From positions 1 through 25,146 of the forward strand of contig NZ_DASZGI010000257.1 in NCBI RefSeq assembly GCF_035938995.1: a DNA stretch of 25,146 nucleotides, in the 5' to 3' direction. Below the pieces are notes generated by a model. It was not told where the DNA came from. It was given only the letters and a program-made list of their open reading frames with translations, and did not search any database. The position numbers were made by a program, and so were the translations under genes. The DNA is from DASZGI01 sp035938995 (GTDB lineage: Bacteria; Actinomycetota; Actinomycetes; Streptomycetales; Catenulisporaceae). Shown one piece after another: positions 1 through 8,154 of this stretch (positions are counted from its first letter, which is position 1; each line of letters opens with the position of its first letter).

Positions 1-357
1 CCGCGACATCCCGCACGGCACCGGGGTCGAATCCGTGATCCACACCGTGTCCAGCCAGAAGTCGCTGTCCCGCGCCAGGAGCCGGATCACCCGCTTGACC
101 AGCGGTAGGGCGGCGCGCAGGCGCTTGTTGTAGCCGGGGCGCTTAGGCCGGTACGGAAAAAGGGCGCCCAGGCGCTGGCCGACGAACCGCAGCCAGCGCG
201 CCTCGTTGCGCACCTGCAGCAGTGCCTGGGCCACCGCCAGACACACCAGTTCCGAGTCACTGAGTAGCGGCGGGCGTCCGCACCAGCGGTCGGTGACCAA
301 CTCGTCGTCGATCTTCACGTACAGTGCGGTGATGAGGGTCTCGATGTCAGTCTTCAC
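1..357 (-). CDS. IS982-family transposase, N-terminal part (truncated by window edge)
   Basis: Reading the minus strand from a GTG at 357-355 gives 119 uninterrupted codons to the window edge. The protein begins VKTDIETLITALYVKIDDE and contains GRPPLLSDSELVCLAVAQAL at about residues 27-46, then NEARWLRFVGQRLGALFPY, PGYNKRLRAALPLVKRVIR and finally WLDTVWITDSTPVPCGMSR. This is the recognisable N-terminal region of IS982-type transposases; the ITDSTPVPC stretch carries the first Asp of the DDE catalytic triad. The remaining catalytic residues lie outside the window, so it is not possible to say whether the gene is intact. There is no clear Shine-Dalgarno sequence and the start is chosen by homology of the VKTDIETL opening. 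The inverted repeat ending the element should lie around 380-420 but I cannot identify it with only one end visible. It is the only mobile-element gene seen in the window. Confidence 0.85.
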   Translation of the reverse strand, partial: MKTDIETLITALYVKIDDELVTDRWCGRPPLLSDSELVCLAVAQALLQVRNEARWLRFVGQRLGALFPYRPKRPGYNKRLRAALPLVKRVIRLLARDSDFWLDTVWITDSTPVPCGMSR

Positions 358-594
358 ACACCGGTCATCGAGGCCCTCGCCGCGTCTACGGCCGCTGCGT
401 TAGGAACTTCTCGTCTAGACGGGCACAGACGGCTCCACGGTCGCATCTCTCGCCAAGCTTTCTGTGAGCAGGCTCCCCGACTGCTCTAGCGTCAGACTCC
501 GCCAGAGCAGGTGAGCGGCACGGTAGTGCAACTGGAAGATGCGCAGGAAACGCTGATGCGGCCCTGGCGCAGACGACTGCCCTGGTCACAGCGG
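358..594. other. Intergenic gap between the IS982 element and tRNA-Thr
   Basis: No convincing gene is visible. A 67-codon open frame on the minus strand (386-589) has no recognisable domain and an unfavourable composition. The segment should hold the left end of the IS element and the 3' flank of the tRNA gene. Confidence 0.4.
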
Positions 595-668
595 AGCCCC
601 CTATCGGAATTGAACCGATGACCTACGCATTACGAGTGCGTCGCTCTGGCCGACTGAGCTAAGGGGGC
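595..668 (-). tRNA. tRNA-Thr, anticodon CGT
   Basis: The minus strand folds as a complete 74-nt tRNA without the encoded CCA end. The acceptor stem GCCCCCT pairs with AGGGGGC and is followed by discriminator T. The D arm begins GCTCAGTCGGCCAGAGC. The anticodon stem ACGCA/TGCGT encloses loop CTCGTAA, so the anticodon is CGT and decodes ACG (Thr). The T arm carries the canonical GGTTCAATTCC. It lies 58 bp downstream of the stop codon of the TAP-family hydrolase on the same strand, and a partial IS982 element lies on its other side. Confidence 0.97.
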
Positions 669-726
669 GTGGACCGGATGATGTCGAGAGGGACGATCAC
701 CGGACCGAGGCATAAGTGTAGCCGGT

Positions 727-2322
727 TCAGGAGCCTTGGCTGCACACAGTTCCGGGGGCGGGGAGGGTGCCTTGGATCAGGTAGGCATCCACTGCTGTGT
801 CGATGCACGTTGAGCCGCGCAGGTAGGCCGTGTGGCCGTCGCCGTTCATCGTGAGGAGGCGACCGCTTTGGAGCTGGGCGGCTAGGCCCTGCGCCCACGT
901 GTAGGGGGTCGCGGGGTCTCTGGTAGTGCCGACGACGAGGATCGGCGGGGCGCCCTTTGCCGCGATCTTGTGGGGGGTGGTGTCGGGGCGCGCGGGCCAG
1001 TAGGCGCAGGGCAGGCTCGACCAGACCACCATCTCGCCGAAGAAGGGGGCGGCCTGCTCGTATTCGGGGAGGTCCTGTTCGATCTGCTGCGGGGAGATCG
1101 CCTCATCCGGGTGGTCCACGCAGTTGACCGCGAAGTTCGCCTCGGTCTCGTTGCCCTGGTAGTGGCCGCTCACCCGGTTGTTATAGACGTCGGCCATGGT
1201 CAGCAGAGCCGAGCCGTCACCGGTGAACGCCCTGGTCAGGGCCGTGCGCAGGTCGCCCCACCAGGTCTGGTCGTACATGGCCACCGCGATCCCGGTCATC
1301 GCCTGGGCCTCGGTGAGCTTGCGGGTCGCGTCGCCGGCGATCGGGGCCGCGCCGAGGCCGTCAACCCAGGCCTTGAGCTTGGCGATGCCGGCCGCCGGGT
1401 CGGAGCCCAGCGGACAGTCAGACCTTGTCGCACAGTCCTTGGCGAACTGGTTCAGCGCCACGTCGAACGCCTTCGCCTGGGCCAGGTTGAGCTGGCCGGC
1501 GGTGAGGGAGGGGTCGATCGCGCCGTCCAGGACGAGGTGTCCGACGTGCGTAGGGAACTCCTCCGCGTAGACCGCGCCGAGGTAGGTGCCGTAGGACTTG
1601 CCGAGGTAATAGAGGTCTTTGTCACCGAGGACGGCCCGCAGGATGTCCATGTCGCGGGTGGCGTTGATCGTGCCGACAAAGGGCAGCAGGTTCGCGGAGG
1701 TCTTCGCTGCGCACTCGGCGGCGAAGGACTTGGACTGGTCGATGACGTCGGTGCGCTCGGCCAGGGAGTTCGGGTCGGGCGGTGTGTTGAGGAACGTGTC
1801 CATCTGCGGGTCCGAGAGGCAGTGCACCGCGGTGGACTGGCCGACGCCGCGCGGGTCGAACCCGACGATGTCGAAGCGGGCGGCGACGGCGGCGCTGACC
1901 ACGTCGGGCGACCTGGCGTAGTCGATCCCGGAGCCGCCCGGACCGCCCGGGTTGACCAGGAGCGAGCCGATCCGGTGCGCCAGATCGGTGGCGGGCTTGC
2001 GGACGATCGCGAGGGAGATCGACGTGCCGGTCGGGTTGCTGTAGTCGAGGGGGACCTGGATGGTGCCGCACTGGAACCCGCCGCCGCAGCTCGAGAGCGA
2101 GACGGACTGCGTATAGAACTGCTGGAGGCCGGCGGGGGCGCCGTAGCCGTTCCCTTGCAGCTGGTTGGACGTGCTGGCGACGGGGACCGTATGGCCACTG
2201 GCGGTCGTGCACGCCGCAAGGGGGGCGGCGAACGCGACAGCGGTCAGGACCATCCGGCCGGACCGCGTCCCGCCGAAGCGCCGGCCTTTGGAAACGCGCC
2301 GTGAATGTGCATAGCGCTGCAT
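727..2322 (-). CDS. Secreted TAP-family alpha/beta hydrolase (tripeptidyl aminopeptidase-like), lipoprotein
   Basis: Predicted serine peptidase of the SlpD/SlpE/TAP family, which removes short peptides from protein N-termini outside the cell. From the ATG at 2322, preceded by AAGGGGG at good spacing, the protein has 531 residues; an in-frame ATG five codons upstream has a weaker ribosome site. The N-terminus has an arginine-rich n-region (SRRVSKGRR), a hydrophobic core and lipobox LAAC, so Cys38 is the probable lipidated residue. The oxyanion region NPGGPGGSG is at about 124-132. The nucleophile elbow GKSYG puts the catalytic Ser at 243. The C-terminal TAP-like domain supplies the acid in GTTRDPATP (Asp469) and the base in GDGHTAY (His497). 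Length and motif order fit the family. A proteinase of this type sits next to holB in Streptomyces as well. Peptide specificity cannot be read from sequence. Confidence 0.9.
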   Translation of the reverse strand: MQRYAHSRRVSKGRRFGGTRSGRMVLTAVAFAAPLAACTTASGHTVPVASTSNQLQGNGYGAPAGLQQFYTQSVSLSSCGGGFQCGTIQVPLDYSNPTGTSISLAIVRKPATDLAHRIGSLLVNPGGPGGSGIDYARSPDVVSAAVAARFDIVGFDPRGVGQSTAVHCLSDPQMDTFLNTPPDPNSLAERTDVIDQSKSFAAECAAKTSANLLPFVGTINATRDMDILRAVLGDKDLYYLGKSYGTYLGAVYAEEFPTHVGHLVLDGAIDPSLTAGQLNLAQAKAFDVALNQFAKDCATRSDCPLGSDPAAGIAKLKAWVDGLGAAPIAGDATRKLTEAQAMTGIAVAMYDQTWWGDLRTALTRAFTGDGSALLTMADVYNNRVSGHYQGNETEANFAVNCVDHPDEAISPQQIEQDLPEYEQAAPFFGEMVVWSSLPCAYWPARPDTTPHKIAAKGAPPILVVGTTRDPATPYTWAQGLAAQLQSGRLLTMNGDGHTAYLRGSTCIDTAVDAYLIQGTLPAPGTVCSQGS

Positions 2323-2409
2323 CGACGCCCCCTTCATATCTCGGTCGTCTCATCAGTCGATGAGCGCCTTCCCTAGATCGCGCAGGCCTAGGCTACGCCG
2401 AACGGGGTT

Positions 2410-3735
2410 CTATGCCGCCCGGAGCGTGAGCGCCATGGACTCGACGGCGAGCAGGGGGGCCACGTTCGCAGCAATCGCCTCGCGCGCTTCGAGGACCGCC
2501 TCGATGCGTCGCAAAGTGGCTTCCGGGGTCGAAGAGGCGGCGAGGGAGTGTGCCTGCTGAGCGCGGTCGGCGTGGACGGGTCGGATCGCGGCGCTGCCCG
2601 CGGGGTCGAGTTGCAGCGCCAGCACGTCTCGGTAGAACGCGGCGATGTCGACGAGCGCACGGTCGAGGGCATCGCGCTGCGTACGGGTCGCCCGGCGCTT
2701 TTGCCGGGTCTCCAGGTCCTTGAGGATGCCGGCCGAGCCTGAGACACCCCGGGCGCTTCCCGAGCCCTTGCCCTGTCCGTAGCCGAGGGCGACCTTAAGC
2801 TCATCGGTCTCCTTGGCGTCGAGCGCTTCACTGACCGCCTTGGCCTCAGCCGCAGCCGCGTCTACCAGTCCCTGAGCTGCCCTAAGCGCACGGCCTATGT
2901 CGGCGACCTCGGCAGGGAGTCTGAGGGCTTCGTCGCGGGCCGCAACGGCCGCCGGATCGAGGAGCAGGGCACGGGCGCGGCCGATGTGCCCTTGGGCGGC
3001 CTGTCCGGCGGCATAGGCCTGCTCGCGGCTGACGTTCTCGCGCGCGCTAAGGGCGTCTGCGATGGCATCAGGGGACGGAGTTCGCAGGGCGAGGTGGCGG
3101 CAGCGCGACAGGATCGTCGGCAACATGTCCTGGGTGGAGGGCGCGCACAGCATCCAGACGGTGCGCGGCGCGGGTTCCTCGATCGCTTTGAGCAGGACGT
3201 TGGCTGCGCCCTCGGTGAGGCGGTCGGCGTCTTCGATGACGATGACCTGCCAGCGGCGGCGGGAGGGTGACATCGCGGAGCCGAGAATCAGCCCGCGCGT
3301 CTGGTCGACGCCGATCGTCAGCTGGTCTGTGGTGACGAGGGTGACGTCAGGGTGCGTACCAGCGAAGGCGGTATGACAGTCTTGGCACTGGCCGCAGCCA
3401 GGGGTGTGGTCGTCCTCGCATTGCAAGGCGGCGGCGAACGCGCGGGCGGCGGTGGAGCGTCCCGAGCCGGGGGGACCGGTGAACAGCCATGCGTGCGTCA
3501 TCGCGGAGACTGCGGCGCCCTCGCGTCCGGCCAAGACGGCGCGAGCGGCCAGTGCGGCGGCGTGGAGGAGCGCGACCGCGCGGTCCTGACCGATCAGCTC
3601 CGACCAGATCCCGCCGACCGAACCGGCGGCGTGCGGAGGTGCTCTGTTCGGATCAACACTGTCCGGATAAACGCCATTCGGATCAACAGCGGTCGAATCA
3701 ACGCCGGTCGAATCAACATCGCGCGGCTCAGTCAT
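2410..3735 (-). CDS. holB: DNA polymerase III subunit delta' (clamp loader)
   Basis: AAA+ clamp-loader subunit that helps open the beta sliding clamp and load it on primed DNA. The chosen ATG (3735) overlaps the tmk stop codon as ATGACTGA, an 8-bp overlap that suggests coupled translation; an upstream in-frame start would add 20 unlikely residues. The 441-residue protein has GPPGSGRST (Walker A, about 87-95), a four-cysteine zinc site C-x7-C-x2-C-x2-C (about 106-120), the Walker B-like VIEDADRL (about 166-173), LLKAIEEP and the SRC arginine-finger motif (about 210-212). Its C-terminal collar region follows. Oddity: residues 6-30 are five copies of a loose pentapeptide (xVDST/xVDPN) encoded by a 15-bp tandem repeat, preceding the conserved domain that starts near WSELIGQDRA. 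The AAA+ core looks intact. Confidence 0.95.
   Translation of the reverse strand: MTEPRDVDSTGVDSTAVDPNGVYPDSVDPNRAPPHAAGSVGGIWSELIGQDRAVALLHAAALAARAVLAGREGAAVSAMTHAWLFTGPPGSGRSTAARAFAAALQCEDDHTPGCGQCQDCHTAFAGTHPDVTLVTTDQLTIGVDQTRGLILGSAMSPSRRRWQVIVIEDADRLTEGAANVLLKAIEEPAPRTVWMLCAPSTQDMLPTILSRCRHLALRTPSPDAIADALSARENVSREQAYAAGQAAQGHIGRARALLLDPAAVAARDEALRLPAEVADIGRALRAAQGLVDAAAAEAKAVSEALDAKETDELKVALGYGQGKGSGSARGVSGSAGILKDLETRQKRRATRTQRDALDRALVDIAAFYRDVLALQLDPAGSAAIRPVHADRAQQAHSLAASSTPEATLRRIEAVLEAREAIAANVAPLLAVESMALTLRAA
3650..3724 (-). repeat. Five imperfect 15-bp tandem repeats inside the holB 5' end
   Basis: On the plus strand the units are GGATCAACACTGTCC, GGATAAACGCCATTC, GGATCAACAGCGGTC, GAATCAACGCCGGTC and GAATCAACATCGCGC, at exact 15-bp spacing. 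They encode the N-terminal pentapeptide repeat of HolB. The unit length is a multiple of three, so copy-number change would keep the reading frame. Confidence 0.85.
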
Positions 3736-5026
3736 CGTCGTCGTCCTCGCGCCGCTTTCGTCTGCCCAGGCGCCAGCGGCCGCGTGGCGCGTCATCGTCC
3801 TCGTCGTCTTCGTCAGTGTCGACGTCGCCTCGGTTCGGCAGGACCTGAGTCTGGCTCAGGTCGACCGGAACCGCCTTCGTGTCCCCGGGCGGCAACGCAC
3901 GCACGGCGAGGTCCTGGATCGCCTGATCCCGCGCACGGGCCTTCGCCAGCGCCTCGGCCTTGCGCACAGCCATCTCGTTCTCACGGCGACGTTCGGCATC
4001 GGCGAGGACTTGCATGCGCTCTTCCTTCTCGCGTAGCGCGGCAGCGCGTTGGTCGGCCTCCTCCTGCCGGCGCTTCTCCTCTTCCAGCGCAGCCTGGCGC
4101 CGATGTTCCTCGGCTGCGAGCTCCTGCGCGGCCTTCTCGGCTTCAGCGCGTCGGCGTTCTGCGTCCTGCCGCTCGGCCGCTTCCTCGGCACGGCGCTGCT
4201 CGGCCCTGCGTTCGGCTTCCGCGCGCTCGGCCTCCTTGCGGGCGCGCTGCTCGCGTTCCTCCGCCTCACGCGCGGCGCGCAGCGATCGCTCCGTCTCCTC
4301 GGCAGCCAGCGCCTCACGTGCCGAGAGTGGAAGCAGCTTCTCGAGCCGGTCCTCGATGATCGCGGTGACCACCCCGACCGGCTCGGCCGCGTCCACCACC
4401 AGATAGCGGCCGGGGTCGGCGGCGGCGCGAGCCCGGAACACCGAGCGCACCCGGGCGTGGAACTCGGCGGGTTCGGCCTCGAGCTTGTCCGGCGCGTCGG
4501 CTCGGGTCTGCGACCGTTCCCACGCGATCGCCGGATCGAGGTCGAGCAGCACGGTCAGGTCGGGCCGCAGACCCTTGGTGGCGAACGCGGACAGCGCGAC
4601 GACGTCGTCGGCGGACAGGCCCCGACCCCCACTTTGGTAGGCGATGGAGGAGTCGACGTGCCGGTCGGTGACGACGACCGCGCCGTTCACCAGCGCGGGG
4701 CGCACCACCTTCTCGATGTGTTCGGCGCGGTCGGCGGCGAAAAGCAGGGCTTCGGCGCGGGCGCCAACCGGGCCCTGGTCGCGGGCGTGCAGGAGGATCT
4801 CGCGCAGCCGGGCGCCTACCTCAGTGCCGCCGGGTTCGCGCGTGGTCACCACCTCGAAGCCGCGTTTGCGCAGCCAGGTCGCGAGCGCCGCGATCTGGGT
4901 CGACTTGCCGGCCCCGTCGCCGCCCTCGATCGCGATGAACCAGCCGGGATGCTTCTGACCGCGCGGCTGCGTCTGGTCGGACCGCCGTGCGACGGTCTCG
5001 CGCAGCCGGTTCATCCTGCCCCGCAT
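3728..5026 (-). CDS. tmk: Thymidylate kinase with long charged C-terminal coiled-coil extension
   Basis: The N-terminal ~230 residues form a dTMP kinase (dTMP + ATP to dTDP + ADP), needed for dTTP synthesis. From the ATG at 5026, preceded by GGAGGG at 9-nt spacing, the P-loop GGDGAGKST is at about 35-43, REPGGTE at 63-69, the DRHVDSSIAYQ substrate motif at 121-131 and the lid region PDKLEAE near 180. After the kinase fold comes about 130 residues rich in Glu, Arg and Ala (roughly 240-365), strongly predicted by eye to be a coiled coil. A tail then carries DVDTDEDDEDDD, a basic stretch GRWRLGRRKRR and terminal DDDDD. Total length is 432, about twice a normal kinase. Streptomyces tmk is known to be fused too, but to a large membrane-protein module, so the extension differs. 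The role of the tail is unknown. Its stop overlaps the holB start. Confidence 0.93.
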   Translation of the reverse strand: MRGRMNRLRETVARRSDQTQPRGQKHPGWFIAIEGGDGAGKSTQIAALATWLRKRGFEVVTTREPGGTEVGARLREILLHARDQGPVGARAEALLFAADRAEHIEKVVRPALVNGAVVVTDRHVDSSIAYQSGGRGLSADDVVALSAFATKGLRPDLTVLLDLDPAIAWERSQTRADAPDKLEAEPAEFHARVRSVFRARAAADPGRYLVVDAAEPVGVVTAIIEDRLEKLLPLSAREALAAEETERSLRAAREAEEREQRARKEAERAEAERRAEQRRAEEAAERQDAERRRAEAEKAAQELAAEEHRRQAALEEEKRRQEEADQRAAALREKEERMQVLADAERRRENEMAVRKAEALAKARARDQAIQDLAVRALPPGDTKAVPVDLSQTQVLPNRGDVDTDEDDEDDDAPRGRWRLGRRKRREDDDDD

Positions 5027-5135
5027 GGTGGCCAGCCCTCCGTCCTCTCCGACGCCCAACAGGGTACTTCCCAGCGGGGACGGCGGCGGATCGACCTGCG
5101 GCGGCGTTCCGTGGCGCCGCGCTGAAGATCTTGGA

Positions 5136-7928
5136 TCAGGAGGCGCCGGGATTCGACGCGGAGGACGTGGCCGCGGTCTTCTTGGCGGCCACCTTCTTCG
5201 CGACGGTCTTCGACGCAGTCTTGGCGGCGGCCTTCTTCGGCGCGGCCGTCTTCTTCGCCGCGCTCTTCGAGGCGCTCTTCTTCTTCGGCGCCGGGCCCTT
5301 CGCCCGCTTCTCCGCGAGCAGCTCGATCGCCCGCTGCTCGGTGAGCTCCTCGATCGTCGTGCCGCGCGGCACGGTGATGTTGGTCTCGCCGTCGGTGATG
5401 TACGGCCCGAAGCGCCCGTCCTTGACCGCGATCGGCTTGCCGGACACCGGGTCGGCGCCGAACTCGCGCAGCGGCGGCTTCGCGGTGCCGCGCCCGCCGC
5501 GGGCCTTGGGCTGCGCGTAGATCGCCAGCGCTTCGTCGAGCGTAACGGTGAAGATCTGATCCTCGCCGGCGAGCGAGCGGGAGTCGGTGCCGCGCTTGAG
5601 GTAGGGGCCGTAGCGGCCGTTCTGCGCGGTGATCTCTTCGCCGGTCTCTGGATCAGCGCCCACGACGCGGGGCAGGGACATCAGCTTCAGCGCGGTGTCG
5701 AGGTCGATCTCGTCCAGCGACATGTCCTTGAACAGCGAGCCGGTGCGCGGCTTAACCGCGTTCTTGCCTGTCTTTGGGACGTCGTCCGGAAGTATCTCGG
5801 TCACGTAGGGGCCGTACCGTCCGGCTTTGGCGACGATGGTGCGCCCGGTCGCCGGGTCCACGCCGAGCTCGCGGTCGCCGGAGGGCCGGGAGAACAGTTC
5901 CTCGGCCAATTCCGCGGTCAGCTCGTCTGGCGCGATGCCCTCGGGCACGTTGGCGCGGGCGATCGGGGTGCCGTCCGGACCGATCTTCTCCACGTACGGG
6001 CCGTACTTGCCGACCCGCAGGAAGACACCGTCCCCCACCTTGAAGGTGTTCACCTCACGGGCGTCGATCTCGCCCAAGTCGGTGACGAGTGCCTTCAGTC
6101 CCTCCATGTCGTCGGTGCCGTCGCCGAAGTAGAAGCGCTTGAGCCACGGGACCTGCTCGGCCTCGCCGCGGGCGATCCGGTCCAGGTCCTCCTCCATGTG
6201 CGCGGTGAACTCGTAGTCCACGAGCGAGGAGAAGTGCTTCTCCATCAGGCCCACGACCGAGAACGCCAGGAAGGAGGGGACCAGCGCGGTGCCCTTCTTG
6301 AACACGTACTCGCGCCGCTGGATCGTGTTGATGATCGCGGCGTAGGTCGAGGGGCGGCCGATCTCGCGGTCTTCCAGCTCCTTGATCAGCGAGGCCTCGG
6401 TGTAGCGGGCCGGGGCCTTCGTGGAGTGGCCCTCCGCTTCCAACTCGGCGGCGGTGAGCGCCTGGCCCTCCTCGACCGACGGCAGCCGCCGCTCGCGGTC
6501 GTCGAGTTCGGCCTCGGGGTCGTCCGAGCCCTCGACGTACGCCTTCAGGAAGCCGTGGAAGCTGATGATCTTACCGGAGGCGGTGAACTCGACCGCGCGG
6601 CCGTCCGAGGCGTCGCCGCCGATACGCACGGTCACCGAGTGGCCGGTCGCGTCCTTCATCTGGGAGGCGACGGTGCGCATCCAGATCAGTTCGTACAGGC
6701 GGAACTCGTCGCCGCTCAGCCCGGTCCGCGCGGGAGTGCGGAACGAGTCGCCGGAAGGGCGGATCGCCTCGTGCGCCTCCTGCGCGTTCTTCACCTTCGA
6801 TTCGTAGCGGCGCGGCGCGTCGGGCAGGTACTGCGCGCCGTAGAGGTCGCGGACCTGCGCCCGGGCGGCGGCGATGGCCGTCTCCGAAAGCGTGATCGAG
6901 TCGGTACGCATATAGGTGATGAAGCCGTTCTCGTACAGCTTCTGCGCCACCTGCATGGTCCGCTGCGCGCCGAAACCGAGCTTGCGGCTCGCCTCCTGCT
7001 GGAGCGTCGTCGTGCGAAACGGAGCATAAGGCGCACGCCTGTACGGCTTGCGTTCGACGGACGTGACCGAGAAGGCGGTGTCCGCGAGCGCGGCGACCAA
7101 GGCGCGGGCGGCTGCTTCATCCAAATGGACGACCTCGCCGCGGGACTTGAGCACGCCGTCCGAGCCGAAGTCGCGGCCCTGGGCGACCCGCACGCCGCCG
7201 ATGGAAGCTAGGCGCGCGAGCATGGTGTGCGGGTCCTCGTCCGCCCGGCCGGTGTCGAACAGACCGGTCAGGTCCCAATAGGCGGCCGGGACGAACGCCA
7301 TCCGCTCCCGCTCACGCTCCACCACCAGGCGGGTGGCGACCGACTGGACGCGGCCGGCCGAGGTGCCGTTGGTGATCTTGCGCCAGAGGACCGGCGAGAC
7401 CTCGTAGCCGTAGAGCCGGTCCAGCACCCGGCGCGTCTCCTGGGCGCTGACCAGCTGCATGTTGATCTGGCGGGGGTTGGACACGGCGCGCTGGATGGCA
7501 TCCTTGGTGATCTCGTGGAAGACCATCCGCTTGACCGGGATGCGCGGCTTGAGCTCCTGCTCCAGGTGCCAGGCGATGGCCTCGCCCTCGCGGTCCTCGT
7601 CAGTGGCCAGGTAGAGCTCGTCGGCGTCCTTCAGAAGCGCCTTCAGCCGCTTGACCTGATCGTCCTTGCCATCCGAGACGACGTAGACGGTCTCGAAGTC
7701 GTGGTCGACGTCGACCCCGAGCCGCGCCCACGGCTTGGCCGCGACGTCGGCCGGGATCTTGTGCTTGGTGTCGGTCGTGGGCAGGTCGCGAATGTGCCCG
7801 ACGCTCGCCTCGACGGTGTACCCCGGGCCGAGGTACCCCTTGATCGTCTTGGCTTTGGCCGGAGACTCGACGATGACGAGGCGGCGTCGCGCGATCCCGT
7901 CGGTCCCGGCCTGGCTGCTCGGCGGCAC
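5136..7928 (-). CDS. topA: DNA topoisomerase I (type IA)
   Basis: Relaxes negatively supercoiled DNA through a single-strand break with a 5'-phosphotyrosine link. It starts at GTG 7928 with an AGGAAGGA-like ribosome site and has 930 residues. The toprim domain opens with LVIVESPAKAKTI (metal ligand Glu21) and has DEDREGEAIAWH (Asp110, Asp112). SAGRVQSVATRLV is at about 190-202. The active-site motif ITYMRTDS gives catalytic Tyr339. The C-terminal half holds repeated GRYGPY/GKYGPY/GRFGPY modules, four in all, in place of zinc fingers, as is usual for actinobacteria. The last ~45 residues are Lys/Ala-rich (KKTAAPKKAAAKTA and similar), a tail known in this group to aid DNA binding and processivity. 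It lies 109 bp upstream of tmk on the same strand. Upstream is a hairpin that probably ends the methyltransferase transcript, so topA likely has its own promoter between 7929 and 8040. Confidence 0.98.
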   Translation of the reverse strand: MPPSSQAGTDGIARRRLVIVESPAKAKTIKGYLGPGYTVEASVGHIRDLPTTDTKHKIPADVAAKPWARLGVDVDHDFETVYVVSDGKDDQVKRLKALLKDADELYLATDEDREGEAIAWHLEQELKPRIPVKRMVFHEITKDAIQRAVSNPRQINMQLVSAQETRRVLDRLYGYEVSPVLWRKITNGTSAGRVQSVATRLVVERERERMAFVPAAYWDLTGLFDTGRADEDPHTMLARLASIGGVRVAQGRDFGSDGVLKSRGEVVHLDEAAARALVAALADTAFSVTSVERKPYRRAPYAPFRTTTLQQEASRKLGFGAQRTMQVAQKLYENGFITYMRTDSITLSETAIAAARAQVRDLYGAQYLPDAPRRYESKVKNAQEAHEAIRPSGDSFRTPARTGLSGDEFRLYELIWMRTVASQMKDATGHSVTVRIGGDASDGRAVEFTASGKIISFHGFLKAYVEGSDDPEAELDDRERRLPSVEEGQALTAAELEAEGHSTKAPARYTEASLIKELEDREIGRPSTYAAIINTIQRREYVFKKGTALVPSFLAFSVVGLMEKHFSSLVDYEFTAHMEEDLDRIARGEAEQVPWLKRFYFGDGTDDMEGLKALVTDLGEIDAREVNTFKVGDGVFLRVGKYGPYVEKIGPDGTPIARANVPEGIAPDELTAELAEELFSRPSGDRELGVDPATGRTIVAKAGRYGPYVTEILPDDVPKTGKNAVKPRTGSLFKDMSLDEIDLDTALKLMSLPRVVGADPETGEEITAQNGRYGPYLKRGTDSRSLAGEDQIFTVTLDEALAIYAQPKARGGRGTAKPPLREFGADPVSGKPIAVKDGRFGPYITDGETNITVPRGTTIEELTEQRAIELLAEKRAKGPAPKKKSASKSAAKKTAAPKKAAAKTASKTVAKKVAAKKTAATSSASNPGAS

Positions 7929-8040
7929 AGTCGTCCGTCCTTCCTGCTTCCTGTCCTCGATGGCGGGCCACGGTCCGCTTGACCGGTCGGTGGCACGCGC
8001 GAAGGGATACCCCTATCCGCGTGCCTGGAATCACCCGCTC

Positions 8041-8079
8041 GCCGTGCCGTCCCGTGATCGGCGGGACGCCCCGCACGGC
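8041..8079 (-). terminator. Probable terminator hairpin after the methyltransferase gene
   Basis: Nested inverted repeats GCCGTGC/GCACGGC (8041-8047 with 8073-8079) and GTCCCG/CGGGAC (8049-8054 with 8062-8067) form one long GC-rich stem with a short asymmetric bulge. No T-run follows, as is common in actinomycetes. It sits between the methyltransferase stop and the topA start. Confidence 0.55.
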
Positions 8080-8154
8080 ACGACTCGCTGACCAGAGTAC
8101 GCCCCGACACGCCGTGGTTACGCCCCATGGTCGCGCCGCGCCCGTGACCGGGGT

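Noticed and set aside
970..2304. 444-codon plus-strand open frame
   Set aside because: Antisense to the TAP-family hydrolase, which has complete catalytic motifs.
5025..7211. 728-codon open frame on the plus strand
   Set aside because: Lies wholly antisense to topA (and the tmk-topA gap); composition is that of a GC-rich shadow frame with no domain.
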